A stretch of DNA of 64,000 bases. Source: Gordonia alkanivorans NBRC 16433 (GTDB lineage: Bacteria > Actinomycetota > Actinomycetes > Mycobacteriales > Mycobacteriaceae). This document shows positions 28,993 to 40,036 of the stretch, piece after piece; within the stretch, counting starts at the first letter, position 1, and the number at the start of each line of letters is the position of its first letter. Location: contig NZ_BACI01000099.1 in NCBI RefSeq assembly GCF_000225505.1, positions 62,001 to 126,000 of the forward strand, given 5' to 3'. The notes under the pieces were generated by a model. It saw only the letters and a program-made list of their open reading frames with translations, was not told where the DNA came from and searched no databases. The translations under genes were made by a program, and so were the position numbers.

Positions 28993-30780
28993 CTACAGGT
29001 ATTGCCCGGTGTTCGTCTCGGTGTCGATGGCGCGGCTCGTCCCGGAGGACTTGCCGGTGACCAGCGTGCGGATGTAAACAATCCGCTCGCCCTTCTTGCC
29101 CGAGATGCGAGCCCAGTCGTCCGGGTTGGTGGTGTTGGGCAGATCTTCGTTCTCCGCGAACTCGTCGAGGATCGAATCGAAGAGGTGCTGCACACGCAGA
29201 CCCGGGGCACCGGTGTCGAGCTGCGACTTGATCGCGTACTTCTTCGCACGGTCGACGACGTTCTGGATCATCGCGCCCGAGTTGAAGTCCTTGAAGTACA
29301 TGATCTCCTTGTCGCCGTTGGCGTAGGTGACCTCGAGGAACCGGTTGTCCTCGCTCTCTGCGTACATCCGCTCGACGACCTTCTCGATCATCGCCTTGAT
29401 GCAGGCCGTGCGATCCCCGCCGAACTCGCCGATGTCGTCGGCGTGGATCGGCAGTTCCTCGGTGAGGTACTTCGAGAAGATGTCGATCGCCGACTCGGCG
29501 TCGGGACGCTCGATCTTGATCTTCACGTCGAGGCGGCCGGGACGCAGGATCGCGGGGTCGATCATGTCCTCGCGGTTCGACGCACCGATCACGATGACGT
29601 TCTCGAGGCCTTCCACACCGTCGATCTCGCTGAGCAGCTGCGGCACGACCGTGGTCTCGACGTCGGAGGAGACACCGGAGCCGCGGGTGCGGAAGATCGA
29701 GTCCATCTCATCGAAGAACACGATGACCGGGGTGCCCTCGGACGCCTTCTCCCGGGCGCGCTGGAAGATCAGCCGGATGTGACGCTCGGTCTCACCGACG
29801 AACTTGTTGAGCAGCTCGGGACCCTTGATGTTGAGGAAGTAGGACTTCGCCTCCTTGGCGTCGTCTCCGCGGGACAGCGCGATCTTCTTGGCAAGGGAGT
29901 TCGCGACGGCCTTGGCGATGAGCGTCTTACCGCAACCGGGCGGACCGTAGAGCAGCACGCCCTTCGGCGGCCGCAGCTGGTAGTCGCGGAACAGGTCCTT
30001 GTGCAGGAACGGCAGTTCGACGGCGTCGCGGATCTGTTCGATCTGCCGGCCGAGACCACCGATGTCCTCGTACCCGACGTCCGGCACCTCTTCGAGGACG
30101 AGGTCCTCGACCTCGGCCTTGGGCACCCGCTCGAAGGCGAACCCGGCCTTGGTGTCGATGAGCAGCGAGTCGCCCGGACGCAGCTTGCGGCGCTTGCCGT
30201 CCTCCGCGTCGACCTCGCCCAGCAACGGCTCGGCCAACCACACGACGCGCTCCTCGTCGGCATGACCGACGACCAGCGCCCGCTTGCCGTCCCCGAGAAC
30301 CTCGCGCAGAGTGCTGATCTCGCCGACCGTGTCGAACGCCAAGGCCTCGACGATGGTCAGGGCCTCGTTCAGACGCAGCGTCTGGCCCTTGGTCAAGGTC
30401 TCGGTGTCGATGTTCGGCGAGCAGGTGAGCCGCATCTTGCGACCGGAGGTGAACACGTCGACGGTCGCGTCGGGGTACACCTCGAGCAGGACCCCGTAGC
30501 CGCTCGGCGGCTGACCGAGACGGTCGACCTCCTCGCGCAAGGCGACGAGTTGCTGACGCGCTTCTTTGAGCGTGTCGAGCAGCTTCGCGTTGCGCGCCGT
30601 GAGGCTGTCGACGCGTTCCTGGAGGCTATCGGTGTCTGCCTGGCGTCCGAACGACGGGCGTTCGGAACCACTCCGCGCGAGAGGCGGGGTGTAGGCAGGG
30701 GTGAAGCCCTCGTCGGGTGCACTCGCGCTCTCGGGGACCGCACGGTCCCCGGTGGCGTCATGGCGGTCAGATTCGGTCAT
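28993..30780 (-). CDS. mpa: Proteasomal ATPase Mpa (ARC)
   Basis: Hexameric AAA+ unfoldase that recognises Pup and feeds substrates into the proteasome. The 595-residue protein has an N-terminal coiled coil (about 45-85) for Pup, two OB domains, and an AAA+ module with Walker A GPPGCGKT and Walker [11 protein letters not shown]. The C-terminal GQYL tail docks into the alpha ring. ATG 30780 has a GAGAGGAG ribosome site; the in-frame extension to 30816 is not needed. It is over 5 kb from the prc genes, on the same strand. Confidence 0.96.
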   Translation of the reverse strand: MTESDRHDATGDRAVPESASAPDEGFTPAYTPPLARSGSERPSFGRQADTDSLQERVDSLTARNAKLLDTLKEARQQLVALREEVDRLGQPPSGYGVLLEVYPDATVDVFTSGRKMRLTCSPNIDTETLTKGQTLRLNEALTIVEALAFDTVGEISTLREVLGDGKRALVVGHADEERVVWLAEPLLGEVDAEDGKRRKLRPGDSLLIDTKAGFAFERVPKAEVEDLVLEEVPDVGYEDIGGLGRQIEQIRDAVELPFLHKDLFRDYQLRPPKGVLLYGPPGCGKTLIAKAVANSLAKKIALSRGDDAKEAKSYFLNIKGPELLNKFVGETERHIRLIFQRAREKASEGTPVIVFFDEMDSIFRTRGSGVSSDVETTVVPQLLSEIDGVEGLENVIVIGASNREDMIDPAILRPGRLDVKIKIERPDAESAIDIFSKYLTEELPIHADDIGEFGGDRTACIKAMIEKVVERMYAESEDNRFLEVTYANGDKEIMYFKDFNSGAMIQNVVDRAKKYAIKSQLDTGAPGLRVQHLFDSILDEFAENEDLPNTTNPDDWARISGKKGERIVYIRTLVTGKSSGTSRAIDTETNTGQYL

Positions 30781-30962
30781 TGCTGACTCCTCTCCCCGGC
30801 AATCACCCGATCCCACGATCGGAATGCTCGCGCCGTATCCCTACGCTACCGGCACGGACGCAGAATCGCCCTTCACCCACCAGATGGCGGTGTTGACGGT
30901 GTGTTAAATGTGCGCGTTCGCAACGGAATCACGATCTTGCGGCCAATGCGGACCAGCCGAAC

Positions 30963-32838
<1,876 letters not shown>

Positions 32839-32874
32839 GGCACACCCCGAGACGCCCGATTATGTAGATGCACA

Positions 32875-32880
32875 TAGGCT
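32875..32880 (+). promoter_or_regulatory. Leaderless-type -10 element of the thioesterase gene
   Basis: TAGGCT lies 6 nt before the GTG at 32887. Confidence 0.45.
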
Positions 32881-32886
32881 GGACAC

Positions 32887-33747
32887 GTGGAGAGTTCGTA
32901 CTACGTTCCCGTCGACGCCCCGGCGTCCGACGGCACCAGCCCGGCCGGCGACCCGTCGGCGCGATATGAGTACTTCCAGCCGACCGACGCCACCCTGAGC
33001 GTCTGGTCGCCGACCATGCAGCACGGCGGCCCGCCGTCGGCGCTGATGATGCGGTCGTTGCTGCGCTGCGACCCGGATCCCTCACAGCACTTCACCCGCG
33101 TGACGACCGAGATCCTCGGCCCGATCGGGCTGGGCGTCAACCGGATTCACGCTCGCGTGATCCGCCCGGGTAGGCAGATCAGTCTCGTCGAGACCGAGCT
33201 CGAGGTGCAGCGGGCCGACGGCTCGTTCCGCACGGCCGCGAAGTCGGTGGGCTGGCGCATCCGCGGCGCGGACACCAGCGAGATCGCCAACGGTCCCGCT
33301 CCCCTGACCCCGCTGCCCGACGAGCTGCCGAGCCAGATCGGGTTCCCCGACGACAGCGGCGAAGCAGTGAGCTGGGGAACGCTCGGGTTCATCGGAACCG
33401 TCGAATCGGCACGCACCGAGGGCCGCTACGGCGAGACCCCGGCGGTGTGGCTGCGCGCGGCCCTCCCGCTGGTCGAGGGCGAGAAGACCTCGGACCTCGA
33501 GGCCATGTTCATCGTGATCGACGTCGCCAACGGTGTGGGTACGAGACTGCGCCCGGACCGCTGGTCCTGGATGAACACCGACACCACCGTGCATCTGACG
33601 CGGGTACCGAGCGGGCCGTGGGTCGGCATCGACGCCAACATGGTCGCCGGACCCGACGGTTTCGGCGCGACCCTCGGCGACCTGTACGACACCTCCGGCT
33701 ACATCGGCCGGTCGGCGCAGACGGTCTTGCTCAACGCCGTCGGCTGA
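32887..33747 (+). CDS. Acyl-CoA thioesterase-like hotdog protein
   Basis: A 286-residue double-hotdog protein of the TesB-like group. The N-terminal half has WSPTMQHGGPPSALMMRSLL, the usual substrate-cleft segment, followed by TRVTTEILGPIGLG; the second half begins near residue 165. It probably hydrolyses an acyl-CoA, but chain preference cannot be read from the sequence. The stop codon TGA is the first triplet of the inverted end of the downstream intergenic repeat. Confidence 0.78.
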   Translation: MESSYYVPVDAPASDGTSPAGDPSARYEYFQPTDATLSVWSPTMQHGGPPSALMMRSLLRCDPDPSQHFTRVTTEILGPIGLGVNRIHARVIRPGRQISLVETELEVQRADGSFRTAAKSVGWRIRGADTSEIANGPAPLTPLPDELPSQIGFPDDSGEAVSWGTLGFIGTVESARTEGRYGETPAVWLRAALPLVEGEKTSDLEAMFIVIDVANGVGTRLRPDRWSWMNTDTTVHLTRVPSGPWVGIDANMVAGPDGFGATLGDLYDTSGYIGRSAQTVLLNAVG

Positions 33748-33916
33748 CCCTTCGAGGCGCTCGCAAGCTCGCTCCTCAGGGACGAGAAAAGGGGCACCCC
33801 CGAGATTGGTCGAGGGTGCCCCTTTTCGCTCCCTGAGGAGGCCGGAGCCTGCGACGGACCGCCGTCCTCCGCTCCCTGAGGAGGCCGGAGCCTGCGACGG
33901 CCGTCTCGAAGGGTCA
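33745..33916. repeat. Intergenic repeat element with inverted ends, a terminator and a tandem 31-bp unit
   Basis: The left end TGACCCTTCGAG (33745-33756) and right end CTCGAAGGGTCA (33905-33916) are perfect inverted copies. Inside lie a terminator hairpin and two identical 31-bp units (33827-33857 and 33870-33900, each beginning CGCTCCCTGAGGAGG) separated by 12 bp. The left end supplies the stop of the thioesterase gene, the right end the stop of hisG. The CCTTCGAG/CTCAGGGA theme looks like a dispersed palindromic repeat; copy number cannot be judged here. Confidence 0.75.
33787..33826. terminator. Bidirectional rho-independent terminator
   Basis: AAAAGGGGCACCC (33787-33799) pairs perfectly with GGGTGCCCCTTTT (33814-33826). 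The A-run on one arm and T-run on the other make it work in both directions, for the thioesterase gene and for hisG. Confidence 0.85.
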
Positions 33917-34759
33917 GAACCGGCAGGAGCGGATGTCGGTGGCGAGGATCGCCTTCGCGCCGAGCTCGGAGAGCTCATCCATCAGGTTCTGGTGGTCCTT
34001 GCGCGGAACCATCGCGCGGACGGCGACCCAATCGGGATCTGCCATCGGGGCGACCGTCGGGGACTCGAGGCCCGGGGTGATCGCCGTTGCTTTGTCGAGG
34101 AGCGACTTGGGGCAGTCGTAGTCGATCATCACGTACTGCTGTCCGAAGACGACGCCCTGGACGCGCGCGATGAACTGCTTCTCGGCTTTGGTGAGATCGG
34201 CGTCGCGCCGGGAGATCAGCACGGCCTCGGAGTCGCACAGCGACTCGCCGAAGGCAGCCAGCCCGTGTTGGCGCAGCGTGCGTCCGGAACCGACGACGTC
34301 GGCGATCGCGTCGGCCACCCCGAGCTGGATGGAGATCTCGACCGCGCCGTCGAGCCGGATGATGTCGGCGGTGATGCCGCGTCCGGCGAGGTCGTCGCGC
34401 ACCAGGTTCGGGTACGACGTCGCGACGCGCTTGCCGGCGAGGTCGGCGACGGTCCACTCCTGGTCGGCCGGGGCCGCGTAGCGGAAGGTCGACGTGCCGA
34501 AGCCCATCGCGAGCTGCTCGTGGACCTGGGCTCCCGAGTCGCCGGCGAGGTCTCGGCCGGTGATGCCGAGGTCGAGGCGTCCCGACCCGACGTAGATGGC
34601 GATGTCCTTGGGACGGAGGAAGAAGAACTCGACGTCGTTGTTGTTGTCGAGAACCGTCAGATCCTTGGAGTCGGATCGTTTGCGGTAGCCGGCCTCGGAG
34701 AGAATGGCCGACGCGGATTCGGAGAGCGCACCCTTGTTGGGTACAGCCACTCGCAGCAT
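33914..34759 (-). CDS. hisG: ATP phosphoribosyltransferase HisG (long form)
   Basis: First enzyme of histidine synthesis, joining ATP and PRPP. The 281-residue long form carries its own C-terminal regulatory ACT-like domain (about 210-281), so it should be feedback-inhibited by histidine without HisZ. The beginning [14 protein letters not shown] and the PRPP-site region [11 protein letters not shown] are typical. AAAAGGACATC provides a ribosome site. It follows hisE after 70 nt, as in mycobacteria. Confidence 0.95.
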   Translation of the reverse strand: MLRVAVPNKGALSESASAILSEAGYRKRSDSKDLTVLDNNNDVEFFFLRPKDIAIYVGSGRLDLGITGRDLAGDSGAQVHEQLAMGFGTSTFRYAAPADQEWTVADLAGKRVATSYPNLVRDDLAGRGITADIIRLDGAVEISIQLGVADAIADVVGSGRTLRQHGLAAFGESLCDSEAVLISRRDADLTKAEKQFIARVQGVVFGQQYVMIDYDCPKSLLDKATAITPGLESPTVAPMADPDWVAVRAMVPRKDHQNLMDELSELGAKAILATDIRSCRF

Positions 34760-34829
34760 CTCGATGTCCTTTTCGTGGGGTTGTGCTCAGCTGAGCGGGA
34801 GGTTGTGTGTCGGCGACCGGGGCTTCCGG

Positions 34830-35093
34830 TCACAGATGTCGGTACACGTCCTCCGGCTTGAGGCCCCGTTTGATCATCATCACCTGCAGCCAGTAGATGA
34901 GCTGGGAGATCTCCTCGCCGAGCGAGTCGTCGGACTCGTGCTCGGCGGCGAGCCACACCTCGCCGGCTTCTTCGATGATCTTCTTGCCCAGGGTGTGCAC
35001 ACCCGAGTCGAGCGCGGCGACCGTGCCCGACCCCGCGGGGCGGTTCTCGGCCTTGTCGCTGAGTTCGGCGAACAGCTCCTCGAATGTCTTCAC
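34830..35093 (-). CDS. hisE: Phosphoribosyl-ATP pyrophosphatase HisE
   Basis: Second step of histidine synthesis, releasing pyrophosphate from phosphoribosyl-ATP. The 87-residue all-helical protein has the MazG-like metal motif [17 protein letters not shown] and [14 protein letters not shown]. Its ATG overlaps the stop of the upstream HAD gene by 4 nt. Confidence 0.95.
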   Translation of the reverse strand: MKTFEELFAELSDKAENRPAGSGTVAALDSGVHTLGKKIIEEAGEVWLAAEHESDDSLGEEISQLIYWLQVMMIKRGLKPEDVYRHL

Positions 35094-35815
35094 GATTCCT
35101 CATTTTGGCATGTCGCGGTACGCGCGAGACCGCCGGTCCATGCCTCGGTGACGTCGTCGAGTCCCAATCCGACCAGAGAGCGTCGAAACACCCGCAGCGG
35201 TCCGGGTTCCACCGGTGCCGCGGATTCGACGACGAGGGTGAGACATCCGGCCGCCGTCGCGGCCTGAGCGCCGGTCGGGGAATCCTCCACCGCCAGGCAT
35301 TCCGCGGTCGGCAATCCGAGCAGTTCGGCGGCGCGCATGTACGGGTCGGGAGCGGGTTTGCCGACGGCGACCTCGTCGCCGCAGACCGTGGTCGCGAAGC
35401 GATGACGGCCGATCGTCTCCAGGGCCACATCGGCTGCCTCACGCACCGTATTGGTGACCAGCGCCATCGGGATACCGGCGCAGGCGATCAGTTCCAGCGC
35501 CTCGAGTGCGCCGGGTCGCCACGGGAGACCCTCCTGGAAGAGTTCGGTCACCCGGTCCAGCGTCCACCGTCCGTCCGCGGCGGGATCCCGGACCTCGGGC
35601 GACAGACCCGCGGCGTCGTGGACCTTCGCCAGCGCGTCGGGCAGGGAGTTGCCGAGCGTCGATTCGCGCAGGTGCGGGGTCATCGCGATGCCATGGAGCG
35701 CCGCCAGCTCGGACATCGCTATCTCCCAGATCGGCTCGGAGTCGAGCAGCGTGCCGTCCATGTCCCAGAGGACGGCGGCGGGGAGTCGGAATGCGGGATC
35801 AGCGGAGTCGGTCAC
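35090..35815 (-). CDS. HAD-superfamily hydrolase (beta-phosphoglucomutase-like)
   Basis: A 241-residue phosphatase of HAD subfamily IA with motif [12 protein letters not shown] (nucleophile and acid/base Asp), motif II ALVTNT, motif III Lys in GKPAPDPYM and motif [14 protein letters not shown] helical cap (about 30-100) suggests small sugar or nucleotide phosphates. GTG 35815 overlaps the stop of the XRE gene by 4 nt, and the stop overlaps hisE by 4 nt, so it sits inside a four-gene coupled unit ending in hisG. It might clear a phosphorylated histidine-pathway metabolite, but this is only inferred from position. Confidence 0.85.
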   Translation of the reverse strand: MTDSADPAFRLPAAVLWDMDGTLLDSEPIWEIAMSELAALHGIAMTPHLRESTLGNSLPDALAKVHDAAGLSPEVRDPAADGRWTLDRVTELFQEGLPWRPGALEALELIACAGIPMALVTNTVREAADVALETIGRHRFATTVCGDEVAVGKPAPDPYMRAAELLGLPTAECLAVEDSPTGAQAATAAGCLTLVVESAAPVEPGPLRVFRRSLVGLGLDDVTEAWTGGLARTATCQNEES

Positions 35816-36606
35816 CTCTGCATCATCGCAACCCATCGTTCCGTCGGCTCGTCGGCCGGGTAGAAAAGCTCGATCGTCAGCTCTTCGAGCGTGACATCGC
35901 GGGGTGAACCGAAGGTGGTCAGGGTGCTGAAGAAGGACAAGACCTCGTCGCCGAGTTCCAGCTCGAACGGCACCAGCAGCGAACCCACCTCTCGCGACCT
36001 GCCCGACACCTGCCCGCCGTTCAGACCGGACACGGTCGGATACGACGACACCTCGCGTTCGAGCTCGGCGAGTCGTTCGTCGCCGGTGATGCGCACCATC
36101 CGACGAAGGAGGTCGAGCAGGTAGGAGGCCCACTCGTCGAGGTTGTGCGTCATCCGCGCGAAGCCGTCGGGGTGCAGCGACACCCGGAACAGGTTGACCG
36201 GCCTGGCTTGGAGCTCGTCCGGGAGCAGGGACAGGAGCCGCATCGCGGTGTCGTTGGCCAACACGACGTTCCACGCGCGGTCGAGGGCCATCCCGATGTT
36301 GGGGTTGTGCGCGTCGAGCAGTCTCTTGACCTCGCCGCGCACGCGGGTCATCGTCTCCGAGTCGAGGGGCTCCTCGCTGTAGCGCGGTGCGTGACCGGCC
36401 GCGAGGAGGAGCGAATTACGTTCGCGCAGAGGGATGTCGAGACGTTCGGCCAGCGCGTGAAGCAGGCCCGGACTCGGGCGGGACTTACCCGTCTCGACGA
36501 AGCTGAGGTGCTTCGGCGAGACCCCGACCTCGTAGGCGAGGTCGAGCTGACTGATGGACCGGCGAGACCGCCACTGCTGCAGCAGAGTTCCCACCTCGAC
36601 GGTCAT
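35812..36606 (-). CDS. XRE-family regulator with MmyB-like ligand domain
   Basis: The 264-residue protein has a helix-turn-helix at about 5-62 (ISQLDLAYEVGVSPKHLSFVE) and a PAS-like MmyB domain (about 100-260, NPNIGMALDRAWNVVLAND) of the kind that binds lipids or small ligands in actinobacteria. It heads the XRE-HAD-hisE-hisG unit through a 4-nt overlap. Targets are unknown. A TACGAT hexamer 6 nt before the ATG lies next to the end of the cinA-like gene. Confidence 0.85.
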   Translation of the reverse strand: MTVEVGTLLQQWRSRRSISQLDLAYEVGVSPKHLSFVETGKSRPSPGLLHALAERLDIPLRERNSLLLAAGHAPRYSEEPLDSETMTRVRGEVKRLLDAHNPNIGMALDRAWNVVLANDTAMRLLSLLPDELQARPVNLFRVSLHPDGFARMTHNLDEWASYLLDLLRRMVRITGDERLAELEREVSSYPTVSGLNGGQVSGRSREVGSLLVPFELELGDEVLSFFSTLTTFGSPRDVTLEELTIELFYPADEPTERWVAMMQR

Positions 36607-36610
36607 GGGG

Positions 36611-37078
36611 TCATCGTAGACAGCTCTCGATCAGTTCGAGTGAGTACGCGATGGTCTGGGCGAGAACGTCTTCGGGCTCGCCGTCGAACTCCTTGCGGGT
36701 CGCGGAGACCCGGCCGCGATGGTCGAGTCCGAACCATACGGTTCCCGGTGCGGCCTCGTCGGGTTCCGGCCCCGCCTCGCCGGTCACCGCGACGACGATC
36801 TCGGCGTCGAACAGTCGCGCGGTGGTGGCCACCATGGCGCGTGCGGCCGTCTCGCTGACGACGGGCCCTTCGGGCACCTCGAGCAGGCCGAACTTCACGT
36901 CCTCGTGGTAGGCGATGACGCCGCCGCGGAACCAGTCCCCCGCCTGCGGGGCCTTGCTCAGCTCGCTCGCGAGGTTGCCGCCGGTCAGCGACTCCGCGAC
37001 CGCGACGTGCACACCCTGCTCCACGATCGCGTCGGCCAGTCGCGCGCACGTCTCGGAGAAATCGGTCACGTCGGACAT
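36611..37078 (-). CDS. CinA C-terminal domain protein (PncC-like nicotinamide-nucleotide amidase)
   Basis: A 155-residue stand-alone CinA C domain, with AESLTGGNLASELSKAPQAG (the Ser/Thr-Gly core), FRGGVIAYHEDVKFGLL and VVAVTGEAGPEPD. Family members deamidate NMN to nicotinate mononucleotide in pyridine-nucleotide recycling. The N-terminal MoCF-like domain of full CinA is absent. Its stop is 5 nt from the start of the XRE gene, whose promoter therefore lies at the cinA 3' end. Confidence 0.83.
   Translation of the reverse strand: MSDVTDFSETCARLADAIVEQGVHVAVAESLTGGNLASELSKAPQAGDWFRGGVIAYHEDVKFGLLEVPEGPVVSETAARAMVATTARLFDAEIVVAVTGEAGPEPDEAAPGTVWFGLDHRGRVSATRKEFDGEPEDVLAQTIAYSLELIESCLR
36613..36618 (-). 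promoter_or_regulatory. Leaderless-type -10 element of the XRE gene
   Basis: TACGAT on the minus strand, 6 nt before the ATG at 36606, within the last codons of the upstream cinA-like gene. Confidence 0.4.
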
Positions 37079-37149
37079 CGGTGGCTCGCCTTTCGGTCGG
37101 AATCTTCGATCACAGCACCCCGGCGATATCCGGATAGGGCCGAGATCAA

Positions 37150-37172
37150 ACCACTACCTGGTAGGTAGTGGT
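37150..37172. promoter_or_regulatory. Palindromic operator-like site between cinA-like and hydrolase genes
   Basis: ACCACTACC and GGTAGTGGT are perfect 9-bp inverted arms around TGGTA. The length and symmetry fit a TetR- or GntR-type operator. It lies in the 125-bp divergent spacer, 31 bp before the hydrolase ATG. No regulator gene is directly adjacent. Confidence 0.5.
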
Positions 37173-37203
37173 GCCGGCGTCGGCGATGCGTCACTCTTGG
37201 GCC

Positions 37204-38016
37204 ATGACCCAGACCAGCACAGATCGGCCGACCGCCATCCTGATCTCCCCGGCGATGGCCGTGCCGGCGCGGGTCTACCGACGGCTGACGGAGGCACTGA
37301 CGGGATACGGGCTCGATGTCCGCGTCGTCGCGCGCCGCGGTGTCGAGGAAGGTGCAACCCCGCCCTCCCACACCGCCGACTGGTCCTACGAGGACGAGGC
37401 CGCCGACCTCGCCGATGCGATCGCCGGCACCCGGGCCGACGTCCCGGGCACGCGGGTCGTCGTGGTCGGGCACAGCCTCGGTGCGCAACTCGCCGCGATG
37501 GTCGCCCAGTCGTCGGATCACACGCCCGACGGGATCGTCGCAGTGGGCGCGTCGGTGCCGGCGGTACGCCACTACGGGCTCCGCGGTCTGGCCCTGGGCG
37601 CGATCGCCGTGGCCGTCGGGCCCGTATCGGGTGCCGTCGGCCATTGGCCCCGGCAGGGTTTCGGCGGCCCCACGGCCCGAACGCTGATGCGGCAGTGGGC
37701 ACGTATGGTCCTCACCGGTAGGGCGCCGTTCGCCCTCGACGGCTCGATCGAGACACCGACCCTGGCCATCCGGCTCGATGACGACGAGATCGTCACCGAC
37801 GGTGCGGCATCAGCGTTCGACGCCGCGTTCTCGCCGGAGTCGATCACCCACTGGCGCTACGACGACGCACGATGCCCGGCGGGCGGCAACACGACGCACA
37901 TCGGCTGGGTCCGTACGCCCGACGTCGTCGCGCAACGGATCGCGGAGTGGTGGGACTCGCAGGCAACCGGTGCACGGGCAGCCACCGAAGCCGACGCTCA
38001 GCGCCGGCCGGGGTAG
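37204..38016 (+). CDS. Alpha/beta hydrolase (serine hydrolase)
   Basis: A 270-residue protein with the nucleophile elbow VVVGHSLGAQLAAM (GHSLG), a candidate Asp in AIRLDDDEIVTDG, and a C-terminal His in NTTHIGWVR. The core ILISPAMAVPARVYRRLTEAL opening is of the alpha/beta hydrolase fold. Its substrate is unknown. The ATG at 37204 is preferred to a GTG at 37168 inside the palindromic site. It is convergent with the MFS gene after a 1-nt gap. Confidence 0.8.
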   Translation: MTQTSTDRPTAILISPAMAVPARVYRRLTEALTGYGLDVRVVARRGVEEGATPPSHTADWSYEDEAADLADAIAGTRADVPGTRVVVVGHSLGAQLAAMVAQSSDHTPDGIVAVGASVPAVRHYGLRGLALGAIAVAVGPVSGAVGHWPRQGFGGPTARTLMRQWARMVLTGRAPFALDGSIETPTLAIRLDDDEIVTDGAASAFDAAFSPESITHWRYDDARCPAGGNTTHIGWVRTPDVVAQRIAEWWDSQATGARAATEADAQRRPG

Positions 38017-38017
38017 G

Positions 38018-39493
38018 TCAGGGCACCCAGGTCCCCGACGTGGACTCGATCCGCTCGCGTGTGCGGGCAGCCGTTCCACGGGCCCACGCCCCCGTCGAGA
38101 CGAAGGCGAGAACGAGGACCGCAGCGCCACACAGCGCCATGATCAGCCACACCGGGCGGGCGGCGGCGGCGAGCCCGTCGGCGACCGACCCCTCGATTCC
38201 GGCGAACGCCACCGCGCCGAACACCGCGACACCGAGCGCGGTGCCCACCTGGCGGCCGGTCGAGGCCATCGCCGACGCCAGACCCGCCTGCGTTCGGGGC
38301 ATCCCCGAGACCGCCCCGTTGGTGATCGGTGCGTTGAGGAACCCGAAGCCGAGCCCGAAGACCAGATATGCGGCGCCGACGTAGACGAGGGAGGTGTCGT
38401 TGCCGAGGCCGGTGAGCATCAGGGCGCCCGCCACCATCCCGACTCCTCCGATCACCATCGGTGTCCGGGCTCCCCGATCGCCCACGAGCCGACCGGCGAT
38501 GGGCGCGCAGACCACCGACGCCGCCGCCATCGGCAAGGTCATGAGTCCCGCGTGAAGCGGCGACATCTCACGAACCTCCTGCAGGTACAAGGTGTTGAGG
38601 AACAGGAAGCCCCCGGTGGCGGCGAAGGCGATGACCGCACATGCGACCGAGCTCGAGAACGGCGCGCTCCGGAAGAATCGCGGGTCGAGAAGCGGCTCCT
38701 CGCGGCGACTCTCGTACGCGATCATCGCGACGAACGCGCCTGCCGACACGGCGAAACACGTGAGCACTCCCGGTGACGTCCACCCCTGGGGGCGTCCCTC
38801 GATGATGGCGAAGGTGAGGGTGGCGAGGAGGGTGAGGATCAGCATCTGCCCGACCGGGTCTGCGCGGCGGGCGTGCTCGGCCCTCGACTCCGGGACGAAT
38901 CGCATCGTCAGTCCGAGGGCGAGCAGGCAGACCGGAACGTTGAGCCAGAAGATCGCCTCCCACCCGATCCCGGAGACGAGGGCCCCACCGACGACCGGCC
39001 CGAATGCCAGGCTCATGCCGAACGCGGTGCCCCACAGTCCGATCGCCTGCGCACGCTCGCGAGGATCGACGAAGACGTTGGTGACGATCGACAGCGCGAC
39101 CGGGTTGAGCATCGCGCCGCCGACGGCCTGCAACATGCGTGCCCCGATGAGGACCTCCGGTGTCGGTGCCAGCGAACACAACACCGACGCGACGCCGAAG
39201 GTCACCAGGCCGACCTGGAAGATCCGCTTGCGGCCCAGGCGATCTCCGAGCGATCCGCCGAAGATCAGCAGGCTCGCGATCACCAGCGCATACGCGTCGA
39301 GGACCCACTGCAGCTGCGCCGGCGTCGCGCCGAGGTCCGAACTGATCGACGGCAACGCGACATTCACCGCCGACACGTCGAGGCCGACGATGAACAGGCT
39401 CAGGCAGCAGGTGGCGAGGATGACGAGCCGGTCCCGCCGCGTCAGGGTGCCGTCGGCCGATCGAGCGCGCAGCGCAGCGCGTGCGGCGTTCAC
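38018..39493 (-). CDS. MFS drug efflux transporter, DHA2 (14-helix) family
   Basis: A 491-residue membrane protein with about 14 predicted helices. Motif A GSLGDRLGRKRIF follows helix 2, motif C GLWGTAFGMSLAFGPVVGGAL lies in helix 5, and the opening LFIVGLDVSAVNVALPSI is the DHA2 motif D1. It should be a proton-driven exporter. The ATG overlaps the stop of the marR gene by 4 nt, so the pump is co-expressed with its likely repressor. Confidence 0.9.
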   Translation of the reverse strand: MNAARAALRARSADGTLTRRDRLVILATCCLSLFIVGLDVSAVNVALPSISSDLGATPAQLQWVLDAYALVIASLLIFGGSLGDRLGRKRIFQVGLVTFGVASVLCSLAPTPEVLIGARMLQAVGGAMLNPVALSIVTNVFVDPRERAQAIGLWGTAFGMSLAFGPVVGGALVSGIGWEAIFWLNVPVCLLALGLTMRFVPESRAEHARRADPVGQMLILTLLATLTFAIIEGRPQGWTSPGVLTCFAVSAGAFVAMIAYESRREEPLLDPRFFRSAPFSSSVACAVIAFAATGGFLFLNTLYLQEVREMSPLHAGLMTLPMAAASVVCAPIAGRLVGDRGARTPMVIGGVGMVAGALMLTGLGNDTSLVYVGAAYLVFGLGFGFLNAPITNGAVSGMPRTQAGLASAMASTGRQVGTALGVAVFGAVAFAGIEGSVADGLAAAARPVWLIMALCGAAVLVLAFVSTGAWARGTAARTRERIESTSGTWVP

Positions 39494-39936
39494 GACTCGG
39501 CCGCCGCGCGGAGGAGATCGAGCAATTCCGCGAGCTGCTGGAGCTGCGCCTCGTCGAGCGCGGCGAACATCTCGGGCGCAGTCGCGGGGTTCGCGGTCAC
39601 CTCGTCCATCACCCGGCGGCCGGCGTCGGTGATCGTGACGCGCTTACACCGGCCGTCGTCGGCGTCGGCCTCCCGGGTCACGAGCCCGCGGGCGACGAGA
39701 TCATTGACGATGCCGCTCATGGCCGATGCATCCACACCCATTCGCTCCGCGAGGTCTCGCTGCGTCATCGGCCGCACGGCGACACGGCGGAGCGCGCGGA
39801 ACCGGCTGAACGGGATGTCGATGACCTCGCTGATGCGGGCACGCGACTGCTTCTCTTGATCCCGCACGAGGCTGTTCATCGCGAACCACACCTCGGTGGT
39901 GGTCTGCGAGCGTACGTGGTCGTCCGTTGTCGACAT
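39490..39936 (-). CDS. MarR-family transcriptional regulator
   Basis: A 148-residue winged-helix protein with the recognition region MTQRDLAERMGVDASAMSGI and the wing DADDGRCKRVTITDAGRRV, flanked by dimer helices. It is the first gene of the pair with the DHA2 pump and very probably represses it and itself. An inverted repeat overlaps its -10 element. The inducing compound is unknown. Confidence 0.9.
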   Translation of the reverse strand: MSTTDDHVRSQTTTEVWFAMNSLVRDQEKQSRARISEVIDIPFSRFRALRRVAVRPMTQRDLAERMGVDASAMSGIVNDLVARGLVTREADADDGRCKRVTITDAGRRVMDEVTANPATAPEMFAALDEAQLQQLAELLDLLRAAAES

Positions 39937-39942
39937 AAAACG

Positions 39943-39972
39943 ATTGTAGTTTTACAACTATCTCTGCGGCAA
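39943..39972 (-). promoter_or_regulatory. marR-pump promoter with overlapping MarR-type operator
   Basis: On the minus strand TTGCCG (39972-39967) and TACAAT (39948-39943) are spaced by 18 nt and the ATG at 39936 follows after 6 nt, a leaderless-type promoter. The palindrome TTGTA-GTTT-TACAA (39944-39957) covers the -10, so binding by the MarR protein would block it. Confidence 0.65.
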
Positions 39973-40036
39973 TCATGCAACGTCGGAGCTCCGCCGTACG
40001 CTGGGATGCAGCAACGTCGAGCGAAAGCTGAGTCGC

